Shown piece by piece: positions 48,741-58,224 of a DNA stretch of 58,982 nt (the stretch's first letter is position 1; each line of letters starts with the position of its first letter). Where the stretch lies: NCBI GenBank assembly GCA_035505375.1, contig DATJQV010000014.1:1-58982 (forward strand). Reading direction: 5' to 3'. Source of the stretch: a bacterium (GTDB lineage Bacteria > Hydrothermota > Tepidihabitantia > Tepidihabitantales > Tepidihabitantaceae). Both the position numbers and the translations under genes were made by a program. The notes beneath the pieces were generated by a model that had not been told where the DNA came from, did not search any database, and saw nothing but the letters and a program-made list of their open reading frames with translations.

Positions 48741-50054
48741 ATGGACAAACAACCAGCCCCCATCGGCATCCGGCGCGAGGACAAGAATGTCTGGGAGCGC
48801 CGTTCTCCGCTCATCCCCGAACAAGTTGGGCAGCTCATCGGCGAGCACGGGCTGAAGTTCGTTGTCCAGAATTCCGGTATCAGGACGTTCAGCGACGCCG
48901 AGTATCGTGAGGTCGGTGCCGAGGTCGGCGACGACCTGTCCGGCTGCCTGGTCGTACTGGGCATCAAGGAAATCCCGGAGACGACATTCGTACCCGGCCA
49001 TACCTACATTTTCTTCTCGCACGTCATCAAGGGTCAGCACCACAACATGCCCATGCTCAGACGGATGATGGATCTCGGCTGTACACTGATTGACTATGAG
49101 AAGATGACCGACGAGGCCGGACGGCGGCTGGTCTTCTTCGGCCGGTTCGCCGGCATCGCCGGCCTGGTCGACACGCTGGCCGGGCTGGGCAAGCGGCTCG
49201 CGACGCAGGGGATGCAGACGCCGTTCAGCCAGGTGCGCCTCGCGCACGAGTACGGCCGCGTGGACCTGGCCCGGGCCGCGCTTGCCGAGGTCGGCCGCGA
49301 CATCGTGGAGCAGGGCCTGCCGGCCGAGCTGTCGCCGTTCGTGGTCGGAGTGACCGGATACGGGCACGTCGCCAAGGGAGCATGGGAGATGCTGGACGCG
49401 CTGGGCGCGACCGAGGTCGAGCCGGTCGACCTGCCGGCGCTTGCCGCCAGGGGCGACCGGCACGTCGTCTACCGCGTCATGTTCCGCGAGGAGCACATCG
49501 TCGAGCCGACCGAGGTCGGGCATCGGTTCGACCTGAAGGAGTACTTCACGAAACCGGAGCTGTACCGCTCGCGGTTCGAGGACCACCTGCCTCACCTTTC
49601 GGTTCTGACCAACTGCATCTACTGGGATGCGCGCTATCCGCGGCTGGTGACCAAGGACTGGCTGAAGCGCACGTTCGCGGCCGGCAGTCCGAAGCTCGCG
49701 GCAATCGGCGATATCTCCTGTGACATCGATGGTTCGATTGAGGCGACGAGCAAGGCCACCGAGCCGGGCCAGCCGTTCTACGTCTATGAGCCTGAGACCG
49801 GATCGGTCCGCGACGGCGTCGATGGCAATGGCATGCTGCTGATGACCGTGGATAACCTGCCCTGCGAGCTGCCGTTCGACTCGTCGCGGGAGTTCGGCGT
49901 CGCGCTCATGCCGTTCGTGCCGGCAATCGCGCACACGGACTTCGGTCTGCCCCTGGAAAAGCTCGACCTGCCCGGTCCGATACGCCGGGCGTTGATTCTC
50001 CACCGTGGGAAGTTGACGCCCGAGTATCGCTACCTCGAGAAGTACCTGCGCTGA
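48741..50054 (+). CDS. Lysine-ketoglutarate reductase (saccharopine-forming), LKR domain protein
   Basis: The start is ATG 48741, where the conserved family N-terminus IGIRREDKNVWERRSPLIPEQV begins; the upstream extension to 48708 crosses the promoter. The 437-residue protein matches the N-terminal (LKR) half of the eukaryotic bifunctional AASS enzyme: an AlaDH/PNT-N-like domain with YIFFSHVIKGQHHNMPMLRRMMDLGCTLIDYEKM, then a Rossmann region (VGVTGYGHVAKGAWEMLDALGATEVEP). Further family features are GDISCDIDGSIEATSKAT and the conserved C-terminus. It should reductively join lysine and 2-oxoglutarate to saccharopine. The SDH partner follows after a 144-base gap holding two repeats. Confidence 0.88.
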   Translation: MDKQPAPIGIRREDKNVWERRSPLIPEQVGQLIGEHGLKFVVQNSGIRTFSDAEYREVGAEVGDDLSGCLVVLGIKEIPETTFVPGHTYIFFSHVIKGQHHNMPMLRRMMDLGCTLIDYEKMTDEAGRRLVFFGRFAGIAGLVDTLAGLGKRLATQGMQTPFSQVRLAHEYGRVDLARAALAEVGRDIVEQGLPAELSPFVVGVTGYGHVAKGAWEMLDALGATEVEPVDLPALAARGDRHVVYRVMFREEHIVEPTEVGHRFDLKEYFTKPELYRSRFEDHLPHLSVLTNCIYWDARYPRLVTKDWLKRTFAAGSPKLAAIGDISCDIDGSIEATSKATEPGQPFYVYEPETGSVRDGVDGNGMLLMTVDNLPCELPFDSSREFGVALMPFVPAIAHTDFGLPLEKLDLPGPIRRALILHRGKLTPEYRYLEKYLR

Positions 50055-50155
50055 TTCCCAATTGTCAATTACTAATACCCAATCAAGCCTGAGTGCACGA
50101 ATGTCGAATTCCCTCATCCGTTACCCTCTCCCTGAGGGAAAGGGAAGGGGTGAGG
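50055..50155. repeat. AATTGGG-type repeat and CCCTCACCC/GGGAGGG inverted repeat, copy 4
   Basis: TTCCCAATTGTCAATTACTA (50055-50085) is inverted relative to the copy at 35469. It is followed at 50111-50155 by CCCTCATCCGTTACCCTCTC and GAGGGAAAGGGAAGGGGTGAGG. Both lie between the two lysine-pathway genes. Confidence 0.75.
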
Positions 50156-50198
50156 ACGAAGGACCGTCGAGACGGGATGGTCCCAAAGGAGTAGCAGC

Positions 50199-51527
50199 AT
50201 GAAGAAGATTCTGATTCTGGGTGCGGGGCTTGTGTCCCGGCCGATGGTCCGCTACCTGCTGGACGTGCCCGACTTCGAGGTCGTTGTGGCGAGCCGTACC
50301 GTATCCAAGGCGCAGGAGCTGGTCGGGAGCCACCCGCGCGGCAAGGCCGTGGCGCTGAACGTGGAAAACGACGCCGACCTCGACAAGCAGGTCGCCGGCG
50401 CGGACCTTGCTGTAAGCCTGTTGCCCTACACCTTCCACGTGAAGGTGGCCGGATTGTGCCTCAAGTACAAGAAGCCGCTGGTCACGACGTCCTACGTGAG
50501 CGACGCGATGCGCGCGCTCGACGCGCAGGCCAGGGCGGCAGGCGTCATCTTCCTGAACGAAATGGGGCTTGACCCTGGCATCGACCACATGTCGGCCATG
50601 AAGATAATCCACGGCGTCCAGAAGGCAGGGGGCAAGGTCGCGAGTTTCATGTCCTACTGCGGCGGGCTGCCCGCGCCTGAAGCCAACGACAACCCGCTCG
50701 GGTACAAGTTCTCCTGGAGCCCCAAGGGCGTGGTGATGGCCGGCAGGAACGACGCGCGCTACCTGAAGGACGGCAAGGAAGTGTTCATCCCCGGACCGGA
50801 GCTGTTCGGCAACCGCTGGCCGCTCAAGGTAGCCGAAGGCTACGAGTTCGAGGCGTATGCGAACCGCAACTCACTGCCCTACATCGAGACCTACGGGCTC
50901 GCGGGCGTGCGGACGATGCTGCGCGGGACTCTGCGCAACCCGGGCTGGTGCGAAACGCTCAAGGCGATTGCCGACCTCGGCGTACTCAAGGACGACAGCG
51001 TGAAGACCGGCATCGCCGGCCTGACCCCGGCGGCCTGGCTGCGCGGGTACGTTCCGGCGAGGGCAGGCGCGAGCGGCTTACGCGCGGACGTCGCCGCAAA
51101 GCTGGGTCTGAAGCCGGACCACCCGATACTCGAACGGTTCGCCTGGCTCGGCCTGTTCGACGAGAAGCCCATCGGCCTCGATGCGGGCTCGAACCTCGAC
51201 ATCCTCGCCAAGCAGATGCTCGACCGGATGGCCTACAAGCCGGCAGAGCGCGACATGATCGTCCTGCACCACGAGTTCATCGCGGAAATGCCTCAAGCCG
51301 AGAGAATTTACTCGACGCTCATCGCCTTCGGCGAGCCGAACGGCGATTCTTCCATGGCGCGGACCGTGAGCCTGCCTGCCGCAATCGGTGTCCGCATGAT
51401 CCTGCACGGCGAGCTGAAGCTCACCGGCGTCCAGATACCGGTGCTGCCCGAAATCTACGGACCGGTTCTCTCCGAGCTGGCGCGGCTCGGCATCGAGTGC
51501 AAGGAGCGGAAAGCCCCGGTCTCCTGA
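50199..51527 (+). CDS. Saccharopine dehydrogenase (glutamate-forming), Lys9/SDH-type
   Basis: AAAGGAG precedes ATG 50199. The 442-residue protein starts MKKILILGAGLVSRPMVRYLLD (Rossmann GxGxxxxP) and continues with AGADLAVSLLPYTFHVKVAGLCLKYKKPLVTTSYVSDAMRALDAQARAAGVIFLNEMGLDPGIDHMSAM, SYCGGLPAPEANDNPLGYKFSWSP and ANRNSLPYIETYGL. All are characteristic of the SDH domain of AASS and yeast Lys9. It oxidises saccharopine to glutamate and aminoadipate semialdehyde, completing the pathway with the preceding gene. A strong terminator follows. Confidence 0.92.
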   Translation: MKKILILGAGLVSRPMVRYLLDVPDFEVVVASRTVSKAQELVGSHPRGKAVALNVENDADLDKQVAGADLAVSLLPYTFHVKVAGLCLKYKKPLVTTSYVSDAMRALDAQARAAGVIFLNEMGLDPGIDHMSAMKIIHGVQKAGGKVASFMSYCGGLPAPEANDNPLGYKFSWSPKGVVMAGRNDARYLKDGKEVFIPGPELFGNRWPLKVAEGYEFEAYANRNSLPYIETYGLAGVRTMLRGTLRNPGWCETLKAIADLGVLKDDSVKTGIAGLTPAAWLRGYVPARAGASGLRADVAAKLGLKPDHPILERFAWLGLFDEKPIGLDAGSNLDILAKQMLDRMAYKPAERDMIVLHHEFIAEMPQAERIYSTLIAFGEPNGDSSMARTVSLPAAIGVRMILHGELKLTGVQIPVLPEIYGPVLSELARLGIECKERKAPVS

Positions 51528-51546
51528 CCTGGATTCCTGCTGATTC

Positions 51547-51570
51547 AAGGGCGGCCTCCCGGCCGCCCTT
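51547..51570 (+). terminator. Intrinsic terminator after saccharopine dehydrogenase
   Basis: Perfect 10-bp stem AAGGGCGGCC / GGCCGCCCTT with loop TCCC, followed by GTCGTTG; 19 bases after the stop. The rest of 51571-51877 holds degenerate repeat words (ACCACAGAGCTCACGGAGAC and CTTGACTCTTGGCTCTTGCC) and no gene. Confidence 0.82.
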
Positions 51571-51877
51571 GTCGTTGACCGGGGCCACGAATCCGGCATT
51601 GAACCACAGAGCTCACGGAGACTCTGAGATTGCGGCCCGAGAACCGGGTCTTCACTAGCTCATCGTTTCTCTGTTCCACAATGGTGCAACAAGGTCGATT
51701 CCGCAACTCCGACGGCCCAGTTCGTCTCTGTACTGCTGCTACCCGGTCTTTCTTGGTCGCTGTGTTTGGGGCGTCTTGACTCTTGGCTCTTGCCCTTTGG
51801 CTTTTGACTCGCGCGTCCGACGCGCGCCATGTCCTCGGTGGTTCTCTCAAAGTCGGCTCCGGTGCGCGGCCTGGCCC

Positions 51878-51906
51878 TTGACAATCGGCTATTGCAGTTC
51901 TAGAAT
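51878..51906 (+). promoter_or_regulatory. Consensus sigma70-type promoter of the first propeller cassette
   Basis: TTGACA (51878-51883), 17-bp spacer, TAGAAT (51901-51906); the leader to ATG 51933 is about 20 bases. Confidence 0.72.
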
Positions 51907-51932
51907 CGAGTGGACAAAGGTCAGGTGTCAAT

Positions 51933-54287
51933 ATGGTGAGGCTAAGACTTGTCCTCTGCGTGCTCGTGCTGGGGTTCGGCACGTCCGTTGTCCGAGCCCA
52001 ATGGCTGGAGAAGACCATCTATCTACCCGACTCGTTCGGCGGGCTGTTACACCCGCAGTGCCTTGTCTATGACTCTGCCAACAACACCGTCTACGTCGGC
52101 GTCGTGTGCGGTAAATGCGTGCTCGCGATTGATGGGACCACGAACCAGAGGATTGCACGAATCCCAGCCGATTCCGATGGGATGGCTCTCTGCTACAACT
52201 CGACCAACAACAAGGTTTACTGCGCGAACGCGGGATCATACCGGACCTGGGACTCGACCGTGACCGTGATCGACGGCGCAGCCGACACTGCCATCACGAC
52301 CGTGATCGCAGGTGTCGCGCCTTGGGCCGACTGCTACAACTCGCAGAACAACAAGATCTACTGCGCGAACGCTGGCAGCAGCAACGTGACCGTGATTGAC
52401 GGCGCGACGAACGGCGTCATCGCGACTGTGATCGCAGCTAGCTCTCCTCGGGCTCTCTGCTACAACGCAACCAACAACAAGGTCTACTGTGTGAACTATG
52501 GGAGCTGGAACGTGACCGTGATTGACGGCGCGACGAACGGCGTCCTCGCCACCGTGACCGTTGGCAGCAAACCGGGTGCCCTCTGCTACAGCCCGACCAA
52601 CAACAAGGTTTACTGCGCGAACGGGGGGGACAGCACAGTGACTGTTGTAGACGGCGCGACCAACGGGATCATCGCTACCGTGACTGCAGGCTTGTATCCT
52701 TGTGCCCTCTGCCACAATCTCCAGAACAACAAGGTATACTGCACGAACTATGGCAGCGGCAACGTAGCCGTGATTGACGGCGCGACCGACAGCGTAATCG
52801 CCACCGACACGGCTGGTAGCAGTCCCCACGCTCTCTGCTACAACCCGCAGAACAACAGGATTTACTGCGCGAACTATGGCAGCGGCAACGTGACCGTGAT
52901 TGACGGCGTGACCGACAGCGTTATCGCCACCGTGGTTGCAGGTAGCGAACCTTGTGCCCTCTGCTACAACCCGCACGACAATAAGGTCTACTGCGCGAAC
53001 TATGGGAGCGGTGAAGTGACTGTGATCGACGGCGCGACCAACGGCGTCATCGCGACCGTGGCGCCGGGCTGCAACCCTCAGGCCTTCTGTTACAACGCTA
53101 CCAACAATAAGGTCTACTGCGCCAGCGATGGCACCGGGACCGTGACCATCTTAGACGGCGCGACGAACGTGCTGAGGGCCTCCTTGCTGGTGGGGCGAGA
53201 CGCAAGAGCTCTCTGCTATTCCCCGGTCGCGAACCGGACGTACTGCGCGGACTACACGGGTGACAGTGTCTTTGCTATTTCTGGGGCTGGAGACAACCTG
53301 ACTGCCTCGCTCGGGACAGGACACCACCCGGTCGCGCTCGCGTGCGATTCTGCTACCGGCAAGATCTACGCGGCGAACTACGCCGGCCAGAGCGTGACGG
53401 TCGCCGACTCCGCGTTAGGAAGTTCGCTGTCCACCATCCCGGTCGGGCGCTACCCAGTCGCTCTGTGTCCCGATGCAACCCGACACAGGATGTACTGCGC
53501 CAACATCGGGGATGCCTGCATCAGCGTCATCGACACTCGGACTGACACCGTGATGGCGACCGTTCCTGCGGGCAACCTGCCAAGCGTCTTGTGTCTGGGT
53601 ATGTCGGCCGCCAAGCTCTACAGCGCGAAGATGGACGGCACTGTCTCAGTCATGCCCTGCGATTCACTCAGAGTCATCGCGACGCTGGCTGTCGGTACGA
53701 GCCCGCGTGCACTCTGCTACAACCCGGCAAACGACGAGATATACGTCGCCAACGGCGGGGGTGGAGTAACTGTGATGGACGCTCGGGCCGACACACTCGT
53801 ACGGACGCTACGACCGGCGACTGGCTTCTCCGCAGTGTGGTGCGCTGACCGCAAGGACCGTGTCTATTGCGCTGGCGGTGATTCCGTCATGGTGGTCGAC
53901 GGCGCATCTGACAGCATAGTCAAGGTACTTGCCGTGGGGCACTTCCCGGTGTCGCTGGCGTGGAACCCGCTGCAAGGCCGCATGTACGTGGCCAACTGCA
54001 GTTCAGCCACCATCTCCGTCATTCGTGACTCGTCGTTGAGCCTGGAAGAACAGGCCGCAAACACGCCTTCCCGCAGACTCGGTCCGACACTGGTCAGAGG
54101 GACTTTGCGGATGGCGGGCACTGACGCAGCCTTGCTCATCAACGCGTCCGGTCAGAAAGTCCTGTGTCTTCGTCCCGGCACGAATGACGTCGGGTTCCTG
54201 CCTGCCGGCGTCTATTTCGTGTGTCCGATGCGGAAGCATGCCGGCTCCGGCCAACCTAATCCCACAAAGGTCGTGGTGCAGCGGTAA
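51933..54287 (+). CDS. Secreted 16-repeat cysteine-paired propeller with sorting domain (copy 1)
   Basis: The 784-residue product has a signal peptide (MVRLRLVLCVLVLGFGTSVVRA), then QWLEKTIYLPDSFGGLL and 16 propeller repeats of about 43 residues. The core is PxALCYNxxNNKVYCANYGSxNVTVIDGATNxVIATVxAG. Most blades carry two cysteines at fixed places, in ALCYN and VYCAN, exactly where the YVTN proteins at 28552 and 31222 have Ala and Val. The sorting domain reads PTLVRGTLRMAG ... LLINASGQKVLCLRPGTNDVGFLPAGVYFVCP ... TKVVVQR. It is followed 9 bases later by the companion secreted-protein gene. Together they are duplicated at 55810. Confidence 0.9.
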   Translation: MVRLRLVLCVLVLGFGTSVVRAQWLEKTIYLPDSFGGLLHPQCLVYDSANNTVYVGVVCGKCVLAIDGTTNQRIARIPADSDGMALCYNSTNNKVYCANAGSYRTWDSTVTVIDGAADTAITTVIAGVAPWADCYNSQNNKIYCANAGSSNVTVIDGATNGVIATVIAASSPRALCYNATNNKVYCVNYGSWNVTVIDGATNGVLATVTVGSKPGALCYSPTNNKVYCANGGDSTVTVVDGATNGIIATVTAGLYPCALCHNLQNNKVYCTNYGSGNVAVIDGATDSVIATDTAGSSPHALCYNPQNNRIYCANYGSGNVTVIDGVTDSVIATVVAGSEPCALCYNPHDNKVYCANYGSGEVTVIDGATNGVIATVAPGCNPQAFCYNATNNKVYCASDGTGTVTILDGATNVLRASLLVGRDARALCYSPVANRTYCADYTGDSVFAISGAGDNLTASLGTGHHPVALACDSATGKIYAANYAGQSVTVADSALGSSLSTIPVGRYPVALCPDATRHRMYCANIGDACISVIDTRTDTVMATVPAGNLPSVLCLGMSAAKLYSAKMDGTVSVMPCDSLRVIATLAVGTSPRALCYNPANDEIYVANGGGGVTVMDARADTLVRTLRPATGFSAVWCADRKDRVYCAGGDSVMVVDGASDSIVKVLAVGHFPVSLAWNPLQGRMYVANCSSATISVIRDSSLSLEEQAANTPSRRLGPTLVRGTLRMAGTDAALLINASGQKVLCLRPGTNDVGFLPAGVYFVCPMRKHAGSGQPNPTKVVVQR

Positions 54288-54296
54288 GGAGGAATC

Positions 54297-55596
54297 ACGA
54301 AGACGTTGTGCGCTGCAATGATGGTGCTAGCACTAGTATTTCCGGCGTCGGCGAATCAGTGGCAGATTGAGGTAGTGGACACGTGCGGGTCATGGGCGAA
54401 ACTGCAACTCAAGACAGCGCCGGACGGGGTTGTCCACTTGCTCTACTGCGACGGCAACCTCGTCCTTCATCACGCATACAAGGATAGCCTGTGGCATCAT
54501 GAAGTTGTGGATACGTTTCCATCGCTTGCCGGTTGGGACATGGACTTAGGCAGCCACAATGAGCTTGGTCTCGCTTTGGACTTCAGGAATGGGAGCGTAG
54601 GTCTCCTCGTCAGGCAAGACGCTGGGTGGGTGATGGACTCCGTACCAATAACCGCTGCTAGCTGGGATGCCCTCCTGTCGTGGGATTCTGCCGGTAACCC
54701 TGCCGTGGCTTACGTCAAGAGCAAGGGCGTGGTGGGGTTTGCAGGTCGCTCGGACTCAGGGTGGGTTTGCGACACCATAACGATAGATCCCACCGGATCT
54801 GTGTACGTTCGAGGTCTTGTCCATGATGCCCAGGACGATCCCTGCGTCATGGTATGGTATAATTACAGCCAAGGCAACGTAGTACTGCAGTATACCAGGC
54901 AAGACACGTCTTGGCTTGAGCAGACCGTGGACGCGCCGACGTGGCGCGGATCGGTGCAGCCGAGGGCGACGGCCCGTGACCCTGGCGGCATGGCCGCTGT
55001 CTGCGACAACTGGACTGATTATTACGGTAGCGGCGGAGTCGGGTTCAGGTACGCGACTGTCAATGTCAAGAGTTCTATCGAAGACAGCACGCAGGTGCAG
55101 GTTGCTGCACTGGCAATTAGCGCCACAGGCGAGCGGCACGTGACCTACTTGGACCAGAATACCAGCGGTCCCCTGAAGCATGCGTGCTACACCGGTAGTG
55201 GCTGGACCAAGGACACGGTCCTGAACGGCAACATCAGTCTCCTTGGGGGTATTGACTTTCTGGATGAGTTGCCAGTTATCGCCTTCTACGAGCCAGGAGC
55301 AGGAATCTGCGTCGCGAGTATGTTGCCGTCCGGCGTTGCCGACCAACCGCAGACCACTCGCAACGGATTGCGAGTCTCCACCATCGTTCGGGGCGTGCTT
55401 TTCCTGCCGGAAGCTACAAGCCACAAGCCACAGGCCACGAGCTGCCTGATCGACATCGGCGGCAGGAAGGTGATGGACTTTGGAGCCAGGTGCGAATGAT
55501 GTGCGGGCGCTGGCACCCGGGGTCTACTTCGTGCGTCAGGCGTCGAGCGTGAGGCATCAAGCGTCCAGCGTCAGCAAGGTCGTCCTGACCCAATAG
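54297..55596 (+). pseudogene. Companion secreted protein (copy 1), start-mutated and frameshifted
   Basis: AAGGAGG (54286-54292) sits where the intact paralogue at 58225 has GTG-AAG-ATG-TTG-TGC. Here the same codons read ACG-AAG-ACG-TTG-TGC, so only TTG 54306 remains as a normal start. The mature part (NQWQIEVVDTCGSWAKLQLKTAPDGVVHLLYCDGNLVLHHAYKDSLWHHEVVDTFPSL ...) is a beta-rich, probably propeller-like protein. At 55479-55481 a TTT in place of TT ends the frame at 55499. Removing one T restores DLEPGANDVRALAPGVYFVRQASS ... SKVVLTQ and a stop at 55596. The sorting domain is thus separated from the body. Confidence 0.8.
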
Positions 55597-55683
55597 GTCT
55601 CGTCTCGGGCAACGATCCGAGATCCCCGGCGGATTCCCGTCATGTCGCGTGCCGCTCTGCCCGGCAGCGGCCAACGCGCGAGA

Positions 55684-55712
55684 TTGACTCCTGCTTGTCG
55701 CAGGGCTATGCT
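55684..55712 (+). promoter_or_regulatory. Promoter of the second propeller cassette
   Basis: TTGACT (55684-55689), 17-bp spacer, TATGCT (55707-55712). The leader of about 90 bases ends in GGAGGTG before ATG 55810. Confidence 0.58.
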
Positions 55713-55809
55713 CACAACAACGACGCCGAGTGCGGCGGGGCAAAGGGAACCCGCCCACATGTCCTGCAGGCGCCAGTCTGCTTGGGTCACTTCCTTTTGG
55801 AGGTGTAAG

Positions 55810-58215
55810 ATGTCACCTGACTCTGTTCGACGTTCTTTGGCTCGAACCATTTCCTCACACATCCGGGCCGTGCGACCCGTGGCCGTGCTGTTGGCTTTGT
55901 GCTGCTGCCTGTCGGCAGCTCACTCACAGTCGTTGGAGAAGACCATCTATCTGCCCGACTCGTTCGGCGGACTGACCAGCCCGCAGTGCCTTGTCTATGA
56001 CTCTGCCAACAACACAATCTACGTCGGTGGCGTGTGCGGTAAGTGCGTGGTCGCAATTGATGGGACCACGAACCAGAGAATTGCACGAATCCCGGCCGAT
56101 TCCGATGGGATGGCTCTCTGCTACGACCAGGTCAACAACAAAGTCTACTGCGCGAATTCCTCAAGCAACAACGTGACCGTGATTGACGGCGCGACTGACA
56201 GCGTCCTTACGACCGTGGCCGCAGGCCGCGGCCCTCAGGCCCTCTGCTGCAACCCGACCAATGATGAGGTTTGCTGCGCGAACTACGCGACCAACAACGT
56301 GACCGTGATTGACGGCGCGACCGACAGCGTGCTCGCCACCGTGGCCGCAGGTGGCCAGCCGCTGGCTCTCTGCTACAACATGACCAAAGACAAGGTCTAC
56401 TGCGTGAACTATGGGAGCTGGACGGTGACTGTGATCGACGGCGCAGCCGATACCGTCATCGCCACCGTGACAGTAGGTAGTTTCCCTTGTGCTCTGTGCT
56501 ACAACCCGCAGAACAACAAGGTATACTGCGCGAACGGGGGCCGGAGCGGATCCTGGGACTCTACAGTGACAGTGATTGACGGTGCAACCAACCACATCAT
56601 CGCGACCGTGGTCACAGGCAGCTATCCTTGTGCCCTCTGTTACGACTCGCAGAGCAACAGGGTCTGCTGCGCGAACTATGCTAGCTGGAACGTGACTGTG
56701 ATCGATGGCGCAGCCGACACAGTCGTCGCCACCGTGACCGCCGGCAGCAAACCTGGTGCCCTCTGCTACAACCCGCAGAACAACAGGGTATACTGCGCGA
56801 ACTATGGTAGCAGCACCGTGACGGTGATTGACGGCGCAACCAACGTGGTTATCGCTACCGACACGGTCGGTGGCTGTCCTTATGCCCTCTGTTACAACCC
56901 ACACGACAACAAGGCATACTGCGCGAACTATGGCAGCAGCACCGTGACCGTGACAGCCGGCGCGACCAACGGGGTCGTCGCTACCGTGGCGCCGGGCTGC
57001 AACCCCCAGGCCCTCTGTTACAACGCTACCAACAACAAGGTCTACTGCGCCAGCGATGGCAGCGGGACCGTGACCATCGTAGACGGCGCGACGAACGTGC
57101 TGAGGGCCTCCTTGCCGGTGGGGCGAGACGCGAGAGCTCTCTGCTATTCACCGGTCGCGAACCGGACGTACTGCGTGGACTACACGGGTGACAGTGTCTT
57201 CGCTATTTCCGGCGCTGGAGACAACCTGACGGCCTTGCTCGGAACAGGACTCCATCCGGTTGCGGTCGCGTGCGATTCGGCTACCGGCAAGGTTTACGTG
57301 GCGAACTACTCCGGCCAGAGCGTGACGGTCGCCGACTCCGCACTAAGGAGTTCGCTGGCCACCATTCCGGTCGGGCGCTACCCGGTCGCTCTGTGCCCTG
57401 ATGCCGCCCGACACAGGATGTACTGCGCCAACATCGGCGATGCCTGCATCAGCGTTATCGACACTCGGACCGACAGCGTGGCGGCGACCGTTCCCGCGGG
57501 CAACCTGCCGGGAGCCTTGTGCCTGGGTATGTCGTCGGCCAAACTCTACTGCGTGAAAATGGACGGCACTGCCGCCGTGATATCTTGCGATTCCCTCAAG
57601 GTTGTCAAGACTCTCACTGTCGGCACGAGACCGCATGCACTCTGCTACAACGCGACGGACGACAAGATCTACGTCGCCAACGCCGGGGGCGGAGTGGCTG
57701 TGATAGACGCGCGGGTAGACACAATCTTGCGGACGCTCAGACCGGCGATTGACTTCTCTGCGGTGTGGCGCGCTGACCTCAGCGACCGCGTCTATTGCGC
57801 GGGCGGTGATTCCGTAATGGTGGTCGACGGCGCGTCTGACAGCATCGTTAAGGTGCTTGCCGTGGGGCACATCCCTGTAGCGCTGGCGTGGAACCCGCTG
57901 CAAGGCCGCATGTACGTGGCCAACTGCAGTTCAGCCACGATCTCCGTCATTCGTGACTCCACGTTGAGCCTGGAAGACCAGGCTGCAAACAGGCCTTCTC
58001 GCAGACTTGGTCCCTCACTGTTCAGAGGAGCTTTGCGACTGGCGGGCACAGACGCAGCCTCGCTCATCAACACGTCCGGTCAGAAAGTCATCGGTCTTCG
58101 TCCCGGTACGAATGACGTCGGTTTCCTGCCTCCCGGCGTCTATTTCATATGTCCGATGCGGAAGTACCCCGGCCCCAGGCAACCCAATGTTACCAAGGTC
58201 GTCGTGCAGCGGTAA
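55810..58215 (+). CDS. Secreted 16-repeat cysteine-paired propeller with sorting domain (copy 2)
   Basis: ATG 55810 is set by GGAGGTG and a signal peptide (VRPVAVLLALCCCLSAAHS); the in-frame extension to 55642 crosses the promoter. The 801-residue product is colinear with the protein at 51933: SLEKTIYLPDSFGGLTSPQCLVYDSANNTIYVGGVCGKC, about 16 Cys-paired repeats, then PSLFRGALRLAG ... SLINTSGQKVIGLRPGTNDVGFLPPGVYFICP ... TKVVVQR. The last third is nearly identical between copies, while the middle blades differ in order and detail, as expected for blade recombination. Some blades have three or four cysteines (ALCCNPTNDEVCCAN). Confidence 0.9.
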   Translation: MSPDSVRRSLARTISSHIRAVRPVAVLLALCCCLSAAHSQSLEKTIYLPDSFGGLTSPQCLVYDSANNTIYVGGVCGKCVVAIDGTTNQRIARIPADSDGMALCYDQVNNKVYCANSSSNNVTVIDGATDSVLTTVAAGRGPQALCCNPTNDEVCCANYATNNVTVIDGATDSVLATVAAGGQPLALCYNMTKDKVYCVNYGSWTVTVIDGAADTVIATVTVGSFPCALCYNPQNNKVYCANGGRSGSWDSTVTVIDGATNHIIATVVTGSYPCALCYDSQSNRVCCANYASWNVTVIDGAADTVVATVTAGSKPGALCYNPQNNRVYCANYGSSTVTVIDGATNVVIATDTVGGCPYALCYNPHDNKAYCANYGSSTVTVTAGATNGVVATVAPGCNPQALCYNATNNKVYCASDGSGTVTIVDGATNVLRASLPVGRDARALCYSPVANRTYCVDYTGDSVFAISGAGDNLTALLGTGLHPVAVACDSATGKVYVANYSGQSVTVADSALRSSLATIPVGRYPVALCPDAARHRMYCANIGDACISVIDTRTDSVAATVPAGNLPGALCLGMSSAKLYCVKMDGTAAVISCDSLKVVKTLTVGTRPHALCYNATDDKIYVANAGGGVAVIDARVDTILRTLRPAIDFSAVWRADLSDRVYCAGGDSVMVVDGASDSIVKVLAVGHIPVALAWNPLQGRMYVANCSSATISVIRDSTLSLEDQAANRPSRRLGPSLFRGALRLAGTDAASLINTSGQKVIGLRPGTNDVGFLPPGVYFICPMRKYPGPRQPNVTKVVVQR

Positions 58216-58224
58216 GGAGGAATC

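Noticed and set aside
47796-50117. 773-residue minus-strand frame opposite the metallophosphoesterase and LKR genes
   Set aside because: It spans two unrelated plus-strand genes and a promoter; composition is that of an antisense shadow.
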